Shown here: positions 45,111-54,232 of the stretch, piece by piece
Layout: each line of letters starts with the position of its first letter
How positions within the stretch are numbered: the first letter of the stretch is position 1
Assembly: GCA_963704815.1 (NCBI GenBank)
Contig: CAVPHU010000005.1
Span: forward strand, 124,001 to 188,000
DNA length: 64,000 nucleotides
Direction: 5' to 3'
Source of the DNA: DATKWD01 sp963704815
GTDB lineage: Bacteria > Actinomycetota > Acidimicrobiia > Acidimicrobiales > Salinilacustritrichaceae
Made by a program: the position numbers and the translations under genes
The notes under the pieces: model-generated
What the model saw: only the letters and a program-made list of their open reading frames with translations
Database searches by the model: none
Told to the model about the DNA's origin: nothing

Positions 45111-45647
45111 TCATGCCAGCTGGGCTCGCATCTCTCGGCGGGCCCGCATCATGCGGGTCTTGACGGTGCCGCTCGGGATGCCGAGCAGACGGGCGGCCTC
45201 GCGGGTCGTGAGGCCGTCGAGCACGGTCGCCTGCACGACGGCCCGGAGCTCGGGGCTGAGCCGTCCGAGTGCGCCGCCGAGGTCGCCGTGTTCGACGCCG
45301 GCGAGGACGGCCTCTTCGGCCGAGACATCGACCTCGGCCCCATCGAAGGCCTGGAGCATGGCCGGCCGACGGCGCAGCTGGTCGATGAGCCGGCGGATGG
45401 CGATGCCCCAGAGCCAGGCGCCCACCTCGCCGCGACCCTCGTAGCGTCCGGCGGTGCGCCAGACGGCGACGAAGGTCTCTTGCAGTGCGTCGTGGACGAC
45501 GGCGTCGTCGGCGCAACGGTTGGCGAGCCGGGCCCGCAGCCACGGGAGGTGCCGTTCGTACAGCTCGCGCAGGGCGTCTCGGCTCGAGCCGTCGGCGACG
45601 AGCTCGAGCAGCTCGGCATCGGTGCGCTCGGCGAGCCCCGGCCTCAC
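45111..45647 (-). CDS. ECF-type RNA polymerase sigma factor
   Basis: 178 residues from GTG 45645-45647, placed behind a GGAAGG site and overlapping the upstream stop (GTGA). Region 2 in DALRELYERHLPWLRARLAN and EVGAWLWGIAIRRLIDQLRR. Region 4 in LSPELRAVVQATVLDGLTTR and EAARLLGIPSGTVKTRMMRA. It is followed after 37 bases by the zinc-finger membrane protein, its likely anti-sigma factor. Confidence 0.9.
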   Translation of the reverse strand: MRPGLAERTDAELLELVADGSSRDALRELYERHLPWLRARLANRCADDAVVHDALQETFVAVWRTAGRYEGRGEVGAWLWGIAIRRLIDQLRRRPAMLQAFDGAEVDVSAEEAVLAGVEHGDLGGALGRLSPELRAVVQATVLDGLTTREAARLLGIPSGTVKTRMMRARREMRAQLA

Positions 45648-46292
45648 GGTCGGGACCTTCCGACGCGTGGGCTTGCCGGGTCGCGGGTCGCTGCGGCCAA
45701 CACGGCACCGGAGACGACGATGAGCCCGACCCACATCCGGGTGCCGGCGGGATTGATCCAACGCGGCCAACAACGAGCCGGTGACCTCGGTCAGGACGTA
45801 GAGGGCGAGGACCAACGGCACTGCGATGCGGGTCCCGGCTCCGGGTCCGAGGCGTCGCACCGCCACCGCAGCCACGGCCCAGCCGGTGAAGACCAGGCCG
45901 GCTCCGATCGCCGCCATGCGACCGGGACCCCAGAACGCCCAGCTGGTGGACGGCACGGCCAGGTGGCGGGGAACGGCGATCGAGCCGACGGCCACGACGA
46001 CGGTCATGGCCACGGCAGTCATCGCTCCGGTGAGGGCCAAGCGGAGGTGCCAGCGATGAGGACGCCCGACGGGGGTGGCCGTGGTCGTCTCCTCGGACGG
46101 GTCGTCGAGCGCAGCCGCGGCGACCGCGGCGAGCACCACCAGCGAGGCGACCAGCAAGCCCTCGAGCTCGACAGGGTGCTTGATCTCGCGCGCCGCGAGG
46201 GCGACGACCCCGGCGGCGACCGCCCCGACCGTGAGCACGGCCCGGACGGGCAGCTGGCCGATGGTGGCGCGGGCGACGGCGGCCGTGGTCAC
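45644..46292 (-). CDS. Multi-pass membrane protein, one frame break
   Basis: About 215 residues from GTG 46290-46292, overlapping the upstream stop. Membrane segments include VRAVLTVGAVAAGVVALAA, VELEGLLVASLVVLAAVAAA and ALTGAMTAVAMTVVVAVGSI. The frame changes near 45762 to reach MWVGLIVVSGAVLAAATRDP and a stop overlapping the sigma start. It is probably a membrane component of the exporter encoded by the operon. Confidence 0.75.
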
Positions 46293-47257
46293 GACGGAAG
46301 ACCCGGCACGTAGCTGGACACCTGGCCGATGCCCCCGACGACGACGAGCGTCAGGCCGACGACCATCGCGAGCTGGGTCGACCGGTCGCGCCGACCACGT
46401 CCGGCGAGCGCGGCGATCAGCACGGTCGATGCGCCGGCGAGGTAGAGCAGATGCCAGCCGAGGGCGCCGACGTTGAAGCCCTGCACGATCGGCACGCCGC
46501 CACCGTCGGCGTTGGTCGTGGCCCAGCCGATGGACTGGGCGGGTTCGACGAAGGGGTGGAACCAGCGGAGGTCGCCCTCGAGGCCCCACCCGATGAGGAT
46601 CATCGTGAAGAAGACGAAGGGAACGAGGACAACGATCGTCCAGCGGGTGGGGATCCAGCGCCCGACTGCGAGGCCGAGGACCCCGCACACGAACACCGCA
46701 GCGGGTCCCTGCATCAGCTCGGGCAGGCTCGGCGCCACGTCCGCTGTCGGGATCGGAAACCCGATCGGGATCTCGCGGTGGAACCCGCTGCTCTCGTCGA
46801 AACCGATCGGGAGGCCCTGCCATGCTCGAGTGCCGATCCAGACGACGGCGACGAAGACCGCCGTCCAGCCGGCCACGATCGCGAACGCCACGACCTGGGC
46901 CGCCGACCGGAGCCGGGCCGGGACGGGCTGCGAGTCGAACAGTTCGTCGGTGCCGTCATGACGACTCCGGGTTGCGACCAGCACGCCGACGATCGGCATT
47001 CCCGACGACAGCACCACCAGCGGCATGCCGGTGATCTGCTCGTACCAGGCCCCGAGGTCGGTGTTCAGCTCGAAGTGGAACATGACCGAGAAGAACGCGG
47101 CCAGCCCGACGAACCCGATCAGCACGGGGCTCCGCGCCATGCGCCGCGCCTCGACCCGCCCGAGTTCGATGACCGGGTGGCGCCTCGGGGCGACGGTGTC
47201 GCGGCCGTCGACCGAACGCTCGAGGACTTCGACCCCAGTGGTGATGGTGGTGCCCAT
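46289..47257 (-). CDS. ABC-2-like transporter membrane protein
   Basis: 322 residues. Six or more membrane segments, for example PVLIGFVGLAAFFSVMFHFE, LVVLSSGMPIVGVLVATRSR, VVAFAIVAGWTAVFVAVVWI, AVFVCGVLGLAVGRWIPTRW and AMVVGLTLVVVGGIGQVSSY. The pattern resembles ABC-2 exporter permeases. It is the first gene of an operon that runs through the membrane protein, sigma factor, zinc-finger protein and ATPase. Confidence 0.8.
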   Translation of the reverse strand: MGTTITTGVEVLERSVDGRDTVAPRRHPVIELGRVEARRMARSPVLIGFVGLAAFFSVMFHFELNTDLGAWYEQITGMPLVVLSSGMPIVGVLVATRSRHDGTDELFDSQPVPARLRSAAQVVAFAIVAGWTAVFVAVVWIGTRAWQGLPIGFDESSGFHREIPIGFPIPTADVAPSLPELMQGPAAVFVCGVLGLAVGRWIPTRWTIVVLVPFVFFTMILIGWGLEGDLRWFHPFVEPAQSIGWATTNADGGGVPIVQGFNVGALGWHLLYLAGASTVLIAALAGRGRRDRSTQLAMVVGLTLVVVGGIGQVSSYVPGLPS

Positions 47258-47361
47258 ACCCGTCCTGTCGGGCCCGGCGGCCCGATCGGTTCACGCCGGC
47301 GCCGATGTCATGGTCTCACGACCGGTCAAGCGCTGGGCGGCTGAGCCAGCGGGGCCGACCG

Positions 47362-48333
47362 TCAGTCGTTGGTGCTGCAGCGGTCTTCCCACTCGTTCTG
47401 GTAGCGGCCGAGGTGATCGGCGATGGCCGGGAAGCCCCGCTCCTCGGCCTGACCCTTGGGGTTGTGGCGGCCGTTCCCGTACGGGGAACTTCACCCACGG
47501 GTCGGCGCAGGTCTCGACGGTGAGGCGCTGGACCTCGGCGAGGTCGCCCCGGTTGGCCGCTTCCCACAGAGCCCGGGTGTCGGCCGAGGCGTTGGCGACG
47601 GAGTGGTCGCCGGGAGGGCCGAGGCTGTTGAGGTAGGAGTTGAAGGAGGCACCGATGATCCCGGCCAGGACGACCACGCCGGCGACGAGGGCGACCTTCG
47701 GGGCCAGGCGACGACCGCCGTCGGGCGCCTCGGGGTGCGGGCGCTGCACGAGCGTGACGATTCCCCACACGATGCCGAACACCGCAAGGGCGATCGCACC
47801 GCCGGCGATGCCGATGAAGATGTACCAGCCCCCGTCCTCGCCGAGCAGCACGAGCGCGATCGGAGCGGGGACGATGCAGGCGATGCCGATCAGCACGTGT
47901 CGCAGCGCTCCCGAACCGACGGTGCGGTGCGTGCGCCAGGCCTTCCAGAGCTGGGCGAGGCCGACCGCCGGGAGGACGACCAGGACGAGGCCCGGCAACG
48001 AGCAGGATGAACGGTCCGGGTCCCGAGACGACGACCAGCAGGCCGACGGCCGCCACCACGAGCAGGCACACGACCAGCGGCGAGACACCGCCACCCGGCG
48101 GACGGGCGAGCGACGACGCCCGCTCCTTGGGCGCCGACACCACGAGGTCGCGCAGCGACCCGCCACCTGGAGGCCGGACCCATGCTGCGGTGGATCATGA
48201 GGTCACGGAACGACTGGACGAGGTCGTCGCCGAACTCGTCGCGGAAGTCACGCGGGTAGGCAAGCAGCAGCATCCGGTACCAGCGCAGGGAACGCTCGAC
48301 CTCGGGGTCCGCGGGTCGGGTCGTCACGGTCAC
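47362..48333 (-). CDS. Permease-prefix-domain membrane protein, several frame breaks
   Basis: About 320 residues after bridging frame changes near 48170, 48000 and 47485. The N-terminus RSLRWYRMLLLAYPRDFRDE and FGDDLVQSFRDLM matches the permease-prefix domain found ahead of PadR-linked transporters. Membrane segments follow (VVCLLVVAAVGLLVVVSGPG, VLIGIACIVPAPIALVLLG, WYIFIGIAGGAIALAVFGIV). The end reads GFPAIADHLGRYQNEWEDRC. The start overlaps the PadR stop, so it is probably repressed by PadR. Confidence 0.72.
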
Positions 48334-48695
48334 AACGCCTCCCCCAACAGCCGACGCGGCGCCGGGTTGCGGCTGCGCTCGACGAGGTTGGCGAGGCGCT
48401 GGATCTCCGCTGCGCAGACCGCCTCACCGAGGCCGGTGAGCCGGTAGTACTTGCGCCGGTCGTCGTCGAGCGACGGATCGGGCCGCACATCGCTCTGCTC
48501 GATCAGGCCGTCCTTGGTCAGCCGCTTCAGCGTGCCGTAGAGGGTGCCCGGCCCGAGCTGGATCACCCCGTCGGACAGGTCTTCCACGTCGCTCATCAGT
48601 GCGTAGCCGTGTCGCTCGCCCCGGTTGAGGGCCAGGACGATGTGCAGCGCAGCCGGGGCCAACGGCACGTGCGGTGTGGGGTCGAGATCGGTCAT
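48330..48695 (-). CDS. PadR-family transcriptional regulator
   Basis: 121 residues. Winged-helix DNA-binding domain LHIVLALNRGERHGYALMSD, LGPGTLYGTLKRLTKDGLIE and DRRKYYRLTGLGEAVCAAEI, the PadR signature, followed by a short helical dimerisation tail. It is divergent from the small lipoprotein, and a palindrome lies between them. Confidence 0.9.
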   Translation of the reverse strand: MTDLDPTPHVPLAPAALHIVLALNRGERHGYALMSDVEDLSDGVIQLGPGTLYGTLKRLTKDGLIEQSDVRPDPSLDDDRRKYYRLTGLGEAVCAAEIQRLANLVERSRNPAPRRLLGEAL

Positions 48696-48708
48696 TCACT
48701 CACCTTTC

Positions 48709-48750
48709 GCTATATCGCTTCTCGACAGATTATATCGACCTACGATATAA
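48709..48750. promoter_or_regulatory. PadR-type operator region
   Basis: TTATATCG (48730-48737), five bases, CGATATAA (48743-48750) form a perfect palindrome. A further half-site, GCTATATCGC, lies at 48709-48718. The AT-rich ATAT-containing arms fit known PadR sites. The region serves both the PadR gene and the divergent lipoprotein gene. Confidence 0.75.
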
Positions 48751-48779
48751 CGCAAGGGTCCATCGAACCAGGAGGAACC

Positions 48780-49185
48780 ATGTCCGCCAGAACGCTCACC
48801 ACCAGTCTGCTCACCACAACCGCGCGTCGTGCTCGCGTCGCTGACCGCGTGCGGTGACGACAGCAACGACTCCATCGCCCTCGCCGACTGGGTCGCCGAG
48901 TTCGACCGCATCTGCGTCGAGGTCACCGAGCAGTCCACCGACGTTGCGCTCTCCGAGGAGGAGTTCCGTCAGATCACCGAGGACGCGCTCGCCGAGATGC
49001 GGGCGCTCGGCGATCCCGACGAGCAGGCCGACGACGCGGCCGCCATGCTCGAGTCGATCGAGAAGACCACCCTTTCTTCGGACTCGTTGACCGACGCCGA
49101 GATCAACGAGCTCGACCAGCAGTTCCTCGACGCCGCCGAAGCCGTCGGCGTCTCCGACGTCTGCATCACCGGCCCGCAGGGCTGA
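48780..49185 (+). CDS. Small lipoprotein, one frame break near the start
   Basis: About 135 residues from ATG 48780 behind an AGGAGG site. The first 15 codons (MSARTLTTSLLTTT) and the lipobox VLASLTAC are in different frames, with a break near 48820 in CCGCGCG. Repaired, it is a lipoprotein with a helical domain (IALADWVAEFDRICVEVTEQ, LSEEEFRQITEDALAEMRAL, LDQQFLDAAEAVGVSDVCIT). It faces the PadR gene across the operator and may be in its regulon. Function unknown. Confidence 0.72.
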
Positions 49186-49194
49186 ACGCCGCGT

Positions 49195-49986
49195 TCAGAC
49201 GCGAACCGGGTGGATCGGCAGCCCGGCGATGTCGACGCGGGTGCGCAGAATCGAACCCTGCTCTCCCTTGCCGGCCGCCGTCACCACGATCTGGTCGCCG
49301 TCCTCTCCGAGACAGACGCTGGTGACCGGCGGCCCGACCTCGACGGTCCGTTCGACCGCACCGTCGGGGTCGATCCGCACCACGTTGCCGCCGGTGAAGC
49401 TCGCGACCCACAAGAACCCGTCGACGTCGACCGCCATCCCGTCCGGGAACGGCACCGCCAGCTCGGCCCGGTTGCCACCGTCGAGGTCGGCGGCCACCAC
49501 GACGTTGCGGCGGGTGTCGGACACGTAGACCCGGCTTCCGTCGGGACTGAACCCGACACCGTTGCAGTGGTGGATGCCCTCGACCACCAGCTCACCGCCC
49601 GCACGGTCGATGCGCCACAGCTCTCCCGGTACCACCTCGGCGTCGGCATCGAACACGGCGAACCGCACCGACCCGGCCCAGACCCGCCCCTCGGCGTCGA
49701 CGGCCAGGTCGTTCCAGTTGGCGCCCTCGGCGCTGAACACCGGCGTCGTCTCGCCGTCGACGACCCGGATCAGGTCACGGCCCGAACAGACGATCCCGCC
49801 GTCGGCGTGCACCGCCAACCCACCGACGCCCCGGCGCTTGGGCACCAGCGTCGACACCGACCCGTCAGGGTCGAGGCGGAAGACCCCGCCGCCGAGCACA
49901 TCGCTGAACGCCAGCCCACCGTCGGGCAACCACGTCGGTGCCTCGACCAGCTCGTAGCCGGTGGCCAGCGTCTCGAACCCCTCCAT
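49195..49986 (-). CDS. SMP-30/gluconolactonase-like beta-propeller protein
   Basis: 263 residues. EAPTWLPDGGLAFSDVLGGG starts the SGL fold. SAEGANWNDLAVDAEGRVWA and HHCNGVGFSPDGSRVYVSDT carry the metal-binding Asn and Asp residues, and PFPDGMAVDVDGFLWVASF adds the last acidic ligand. It is a lactonase or related hydrolase that uses a divalent cation. It converges with the lipoprotein gene. Confidence 0.9.
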   Translation of the reverse strand: MEGFETLATGYELVEAPTWLPDGGLAFSDVLGGGVFRLDPDGSVSTLVPKRRGVGGLAVHADGGIVCSGRDLIRVVDGETTPVFSAEGANWNDLAVDAEGRVWAGSVRFAVFDADAEVVPGELWRIDRAGGELVVEGIHHCNGVGFSPDGSRVYVSDTRRNVVVAADLDGGNRAELAVPFPDGMAVDVDGFLWVASFTGGNVVRIDPDGAVERTVEVGPPVTSVCLGEDGDQIVVTAAGKGEQGSILRTRVDIAGLPIHPVRV

Positions 49987-50038
49987 GACGACCGACCGTA
50001 TCCCGGTGTTTCAGATTCCTTGGCCTGCGGAATGAAAT

Positions 50039-50254
50039 ATGTCGAAATGCCACGACCGATCTGCCACGACGACTCCCGTGCCGGAGATCAGTCTGCCCCG
50101 AGACGACGGGCTGACGATCCTGGCGGCGCTCGACGACGCCATCGACCTCGCGCACACCACGGCCTACTTCTCGCTCGTGATCACGCTTGAAGGCGCTGCC
50201 TCCATCCGCGGCCGCCTGTTGTTCCCTGACCTCCCGGAAGGGAACGGGACGTGA
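50039..50254 (+). CDS. Small protein of unknown function, coupled to an HTH protein
   Basis: 71 residues. The central part, LTILAALDDAIDLAHTTAYF, is helical and the end GRLLFPDLPEGNGT is not. It overlaps the next gene's GTG by four bases. No family is recognised. Length and coupling suggest a partner of the HTH protein that follows. Confidence 0.5.
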   Translation: MSKCHDRSATTTPVPEISLPRDDGLTILAALDDAIDLAHTTAYFSLVITLEGAASIRGRLLFPDLPEGNGT

Positions 50255-50436
50255 ACGGTCGACCGCTCGAGACCGACGTTCCCGGCCACGTCCGCGTGCC
50301 GACCGCCGCTCGGATGGCCGGGTTGTCGACCCGCGAGGTCTACGGGCTGATGGACGACGGCTCGCTGCCGGCGAGGCGAGACGGCAAGGGCCTGGTGGTC
50401 GTCCCGCAGGCTGCGCTGGAGTCGCCGAAGAACTGA
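50251..50436 (+). CDS. Small excisionase-like (MerR-type) HTH protein
   Basis: 61 residues. RVPTAARMAGLSTREVYGLM and DDGSLPARRDGKGLVVVPQA are a helix-turn-helix plus wing of the HTH_17/excisionase type. It starts at GTG 50251 overlapping the previous stop. No integrase or phage gene is nearby, so a role in excision is not supported; it may be a small regulator. Confidence 0.7.
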   Translation: MNGRPLETDVPGHVRVPTAARMAGLSTREVYGLMDDGSLPARRDGKGLVVVPQAALESPKN

Positions 50437-50445
50437 GCGCGCGGC

Positions 50446-51264
50446 TCAGTCGTAGAAGTTCAGGGCGCCGCGCATGGCGGCTTCGAAGTCCTCGAAGGGC
50501 ATCGAGCGGTAGGTGTCGATGACCAGATCGGCGTCGACGCCGACCTTGGTGCGGAACGGCGCGTCGGGGTTGGTGACCGCTTCGACGATGGCGTCGGCCA
50601 CGAGCTGGTTGTCCTGGGGCACCCCGCCCGACAGGTTGCCCATCGACTCGCGGAACCGGTCGGCGTTGGCCCGGTAGGGCGAGGTGTCCCAGCCGGGCGG
50701 GTTGACGGTGTTGGCCTCGAACGCGGTCTCGAAGGCGCCGGGTTCGATGAGGGCCAGGCGGATGCCGAAGGGGCTGACCTCCCAGAACATCGACTCGGTG
50801 ATGCCCTCGAGGGCGTGCTTGCTGGCGGCGTAGATGCCACCGAAGGGCACCCCGACCACGCCGGCCACGCTGGTGACGTTGACGATCACGCCCGAGCCCC
50901 GCTCGCGCCACGCCGGCAGCACCGCCCGCATGACCCGCATCGGGCCACGGACGTTGGTGTCGAACTGGGCGACGACAAGGTCGTCGTCGACCTCCTCGAT
51001 CGGCGCCCGCACCTCGAACCCCGCGTTGTTGACCACCGCGTCGAGCTCGTTGGCGTCGCCGATCGCCTCTCGCACCGAGTCCTCGTCGCACACGTCGAGC
51101 CGACGAAACTCCGCCGACAACCCCTCGGCATCGAACGCCGTGCGCAGCGCGTCGCCCTTGTCGAGGTTCCGCATCGTGGCGATCACATCGTGCCCGGCCC
51201 GAGCCAACGACAACGTCGACAGATGACCGAACCCCCCATTGGCTCCGGTGATGAGTGTGCGCAT
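50446..51264 (-). CDS. SDR-family oxidoreductase
   Basis: 272 residues. TLITGANGGFGHLSTLSLAR is the NAD(P) motif. DAVVNNAGFEVRAPIEEVDD and the catalytic IYAASKHALEGITESM (Tyr-x-x-x-Lys) follow. NPGxF-type ending LIEPGAFETAFEANTV is typical of classical SDRs. Substrate unknown. Confidence 0.88.
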   Translation of the reverse strand: MRTLITGANGGFGHLSTLSLARAGHDVIATMRNLDKGDALRTAFDAEGLSAEFRRLDVCDEDSVREAIGDANELDAVVNNAGFEVRAPIEEVDDDLVVAQFDTNVRGPMRVMRAVLPAWRERGSGVIVNVTSVAGVVGVPFGGIYAASKHALEGITESMFWEVSPFGIRLALIEPGAFETAFEANTVNPPGWDTSPYRANADRFRESMGNLSGGVPQDNQLVADAIVEAVTNPDAPFRTKVGVDADLVIDTYRSMPFEDFEAAMRGALNFYD

Positions 51265-51414
51265 GCGTCCCCCCTCAGATCACGGGCTCAGGTGTGCTCG
51301 CAGAAGGGGGACGGTATCGGCAATCGAGACGATCAGGCGTCGGCCGGTGCTGCGATCAGTGGTCCGGGCGCAGCACCCACCGCCCGTCGGTGCCGGGGTA
51401 CCAGCCCCCGGCCG

Positions 51415-51806
51415 CGTGGGTCCCGTCGGCTGCTCTCCAACACCTGGGCCCGGTCGGAGGAGTCGCCGGCCCACCACCTCTCGACGATGGAGGTCGTCCT
51501 TCTCGGCGCCGCCCACGCCTTCGGTCTGACCGGGTATGCGCGCCATGAGTTCTTCGTCCTGCTCCGCCGCCAGAAGCGACCGGAAGGGCCGTTCTTCATC
51601 ACGAGCAGCGACCGCTGGTCCCGATCGGGCGAAGGGGATCGGCGCTCTCGATTCCGTCCGACCGCGGTGCCTTGCTCGTCTACGACGCACAACCGGTGCG
51701 GCTGGCCATTGACGCCCTCGACGAGCCGACGCGCCGAGACGTGGCCCTCAGGCGTGGGGGCCGACCTCGAGGATCCGGGCCTCGATCGATCCGGCGTCGA
51801 GGGTGA
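51415..51806 (+). pseudogene. Broken paralogue of the unknown protein at 61221
   Basis: The frame reads RRLLSNTWARSEESPAHHLS, EVVLLGAAHAFGLTGYARHE and FFVLLRRQKRPEGPFFITSS. It changes frame near 51620 to VPIGRRGSALSIPSDRGALL and VYDAQPVRLAIDALDEPTRR. Every block aligns with the intact protein at 61221-61736 (LLGNTWARSEDSPAEHLTVM and so on), but the N-terminal ~25 residues are missing. It runs into the 3' end of the converging metallophosphoesterase gene. Confidence 0.8.
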
Positions 51807-52248
51807 CCACGGCCATGGTGTGAACCGGCTGGCGGCGTCGCTGGGTGGGTGAGCCCGGGTTGAGCAGCCACTGACCGTCGACCCCGACCTCGTTCAGCGG
51901 AGCGTGGCTGTGCCCGAAGACGACCAGATCGGCGTCACCGAAGCTGCGCCGCATCCGGGCGGCGCGGCCACGAGTCGGGCCGCTGTCGTGGATCATCGCC
52001 ACCCGCACCCCCTCGATCTCGCCGGTCCACCGCTCGGGCAGGTGGTCGAGTCCTCGGTCGTTGTTGCCGAGGACCGCCACGGCAGGTGTGACCGCCCCGA
52101 TCCGATCGAGCAGCTCCGGCGCCGTCACATCGCCGGCGTGCAGCACCAGGTCGACCCGCTCGATCTCGGCCCACACCTCCGCAGGCAGGTCGCGGCCCGA
52201 GGTAGGGGTGAGATGGGTGTCGGCGATCACCGCCAGCCGGGTGGGCAC
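51748..52248 (-). CDS. Metallophosphoesterase (YfcE/MJ0936-like)
   Basis: 166 residues. The metal-binding blocks are RLAVIADTHLTP, DLVLHAGDVTAPELL, AVLGNNDRGLDHLP and ADLVVFGHSHAPLNE, with LLNPGSPTQRR ending the active site. It cleaves phosphodiesters. It overlaps the tail of the broken paralogue on the other strand. Confidence 0.92.
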   Translation of the reverse strand: MPTRLAVIADTHLTPTSGRDLPAEVWAEIERVDLVLHAGDVTAPELLDRIGAVTPAVAVLGNNDRGLDHLPERWTGEIEGVRVAMIHDSGPTRGRAARMRRSFGDADLVVFGHSHAPLNEVGVDGQWLLNPGSPTQRRRQPVHTMAVVTLDAGSIEARILEVGPHA

Positions 52249-52278
52249 CGACCCATCGTGTCAGGCGACTCCGCGTGG

Positions 52279-53838
52279 TCAACCGGCGATCAGATCGGGC
52301 CGTGCGTAGGCGTCGATCGCGACTCGGTCGTCCTCGAGCACGACCTCGTCCTCGACGGCGATGGCGACGGCCTCGTCGAACTGCTGCAGGTAGTCATCGG
52401 CCGAGAGGTAGAGCTCGGCCAGGCGCTCGGCGGGCAGCGGGAGCGTCGAGCCGCTCAGTAAGCAGATGGTCTCGGGTTTGGGTCCGGCGATGCCCGAGAG
52501 CACCGCGACGGGGACTTCGACCGGCGGCGTGCGCACCCCGCCGATGGCGATGCCGTCGGCGTCACGTTCGACGGTGACCTCGTCGCCCTCGACCAGCTCG
52601 AGCAGCTGGCTCGGCGGGGGAAGGGTGCCGTCGACCACCCAGTCGACGAGGTGGTGGAACGCCGCCTTGGCGATGACGTTCATCGGGCCGTCGTTGATCG
52701 GTGCGCCGCAGTCGAAGCCGTCGGAGATCGCCGAGCCGGTGAGGGTGGTGTCGGCGTGGGCGGTGCCGGCCATCTCCCACAGCCGGAACACGTCGCTGTC
52801 GGGTTGGCGGATCCGGTGCGACCCGAACAGCCCGACGACGTCGTTCTCGGCCTGGATGTCGAACACCGGCACGTCGAGGTCGGTCCGGATGATGGTCGGT
52901 TCGCCACCCAGCGAACCGGCGATGTCGGCCGCTTCGCCATCGGGCGACATCACCGGGAACCCGGCTGCGCCCCGGCTGTGGAGGAAGTAGCCGTCGTACA
53001 CCTCGGTCAGCGGGTGGACGCCGTTGATGTAGGTCACCAGCGCGAAGGCTGACTGCGACTGGCCGGCGGCGATGATCGTCGAGGCTTCCAGGTCACCCAG
53101 CGCCCCGCCGGCCCGGACGGCCCGGCCGACCTGGGTGAAGATGTCGTTCGAGAACGTGTCGCCGGGGTGGCTCAGCGTGCCGTAGCGCTCGGGGTCGATG
53201 TTCACCAGGCCCTTGCCGATGACGCCCTCGGCCCCCTCGACGTTCGGGACCTCGACCGGCACGGGGCCGCCCTCGACGCCGATGAGCTGGACCGAGACCC
53301 CGACCCAGGCGTGGCCCTCACGTTCGATCTCCTCGTGGACCATCGTCCACTGCGGGCCGGCGTCGATCCCGCCGCTCACGTTCATCCACTCGACCACGAC
53401 CACGCCGCTGAAGTCCGCGGCTGCCTCGGGTCGTCGGACGACGATCCGGGTCGTGTAGTCGGCCTCCGCGCCCGGCTCGAGCGTCCACTCGCCGTCGCCG
53501 GTCTGCTCGTCGACCACGCTGAACGACGACGCCCGTCCCGCGGCGGCGAACTCCTCCTGCACGTAGCCATCGGCCGGTTCGAAGGGCTCGGGTGCCCCCA
53601 CGAACACCTCACCGTCGGCCGGCAGCTGGGTCATCTCGGCGACCGGCCCGGCGGGCCGGTCCTTCACGGTCGTCGACGTCGTGCTGCTGGTCGTCTCCTC
53701 CGTCGGGGGACTGGCGGAGTCGCCACCGTCGTCGCTGCTGCACGCCGCCAGCAGGAGCAGGGCGGCCAGAAGGGCTGCGCCGAGGGCCCGCCGTGGTCGA
53801 GAGCGAGTCGTCGGGCCAGGTGGGTTCGGGGAGGTCAC
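52279..53838 (-). CDS. Lipoprotein alpha/beta-hydrolase domain protein
   Basis: 519 residues from GTG 53836-53838. Lipoprotein leader with LLLLAACSSDDGG and a Ser/Thr linker. The catalytic domain of the Abhydrolase_10 type has GVVVVEWMNVSGGIDAGPQW, TIIAAGQSQSAFALVTYING (nucleophile GQSQS) and a C-terminal region ending ERLAELYLSADDYLQQFDEA. It is likely an exported esterase; the substrate is unknown. Confidence 0.85.
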   Translation of the reverse strand: MTSPNPPGPTTRSRPRRALGAALLAALLLLAACSSDDGGDSASPPTEETTSSTTSTTVKDRPAGPVAEMTQLPADGEVFVGAPEPFEPADGYVQEEFAAAGRASSFSVVDEQTGDGEWTLEPGAEADYTTRIVVRRPEAAADFSGVVVVEWMNVSGGIDAGPQWTMVHEEIEREGHAWVGVSVQLIGVEGGPVPVEVPNVEGAEGVIGKGLVNIDPERYGTLSHPGDTFSNDIFTQVGRAVRAGGALGDLEASTIIAAGQSQSAFALVTYINGVHPLTEVYDGYFLHSRGAAGFPVMSPDGEAADIAGSLGGEPTIIRTDLDVPVFDIQAENDVVGLFGSHRIRQPDSDVFRLWEMAGTAHADTTLTGSAISDGFDCGAPINDGPMNVIAKAAFHHLVDWVVDGTLPPPSQLLELVEGDEVTVERDADGIAIGGVRTPPVEVPVAVLSGIAGPKPETICLLSGSTLPLPAERLAELYLSADDYLQQFDEAVAIAVEDEVVLEDDRVAIDAYARPDLIAG

Positions 53839-53891
53839 AGCCGGCAACGTAGCCACCGGGCCGATCGGGCCTTCGGTGTGTCCGTGCCGGG

Positions 53892-54113
53892 TCAGTGGCC
53901 GCAACCGCAGGCGCCGCCGCAGCACCCACCGCCGGTCGGCATGGCCGGCGCGGTGCCGCCCGACGTCGACGCGCGGACGGCGAAGCTGCTGAACCGGCGC
54001 TTCACGCCGCGGTGCCCCTTTGGGCAGGCCACCGCAGTCGCGACGGCGGTCATCGAGCGCTGCTCCTCGAAGACCGTGTCGCACACCCGGCACTGGTACT
54101 CATAGGTCGCCAT
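53892..54113 (-). CDS. FmdB-family zinc-ribbon protein
   Basis: 73 residues. ATYEYQCRVCDTVFEEQRSM has the CxxC of the FmdB/CxxC_CXXC_SSSS ribbon, and ACPKGHRGVKRRFSSFAVRA contributes further. The C-terminus is Gly/Cys-rich (GGGCCGGACGCGH). These small proteins are proposed regulators or metal-binding proteins. Confidence 0.88.
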   Translation of the reverse strand: MATYEYQCRVCDTVFEEQRSMTAVATAVACPKGHRGVKRRFSSFAVRASTSGGTAPAMPTGGGCCGGACGCGH

Positions 54114-54232
54114 CGCACGACAAGCTACCCAACGGGCATGACGCGTCGGACCGGGCGAACTCGGGAGATCTGCAACGATTCACACGGCTCGGGCGTCATC
54201 GGGGTGTGAGATCGGGGACGGAGGTGGATCAC

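Noticed and set aside
50251..50436. Excisionase of a prophage or ICE
   Set aside because: No integrase, attachment repeats or phage genes are near; only the HTH fold is supported.
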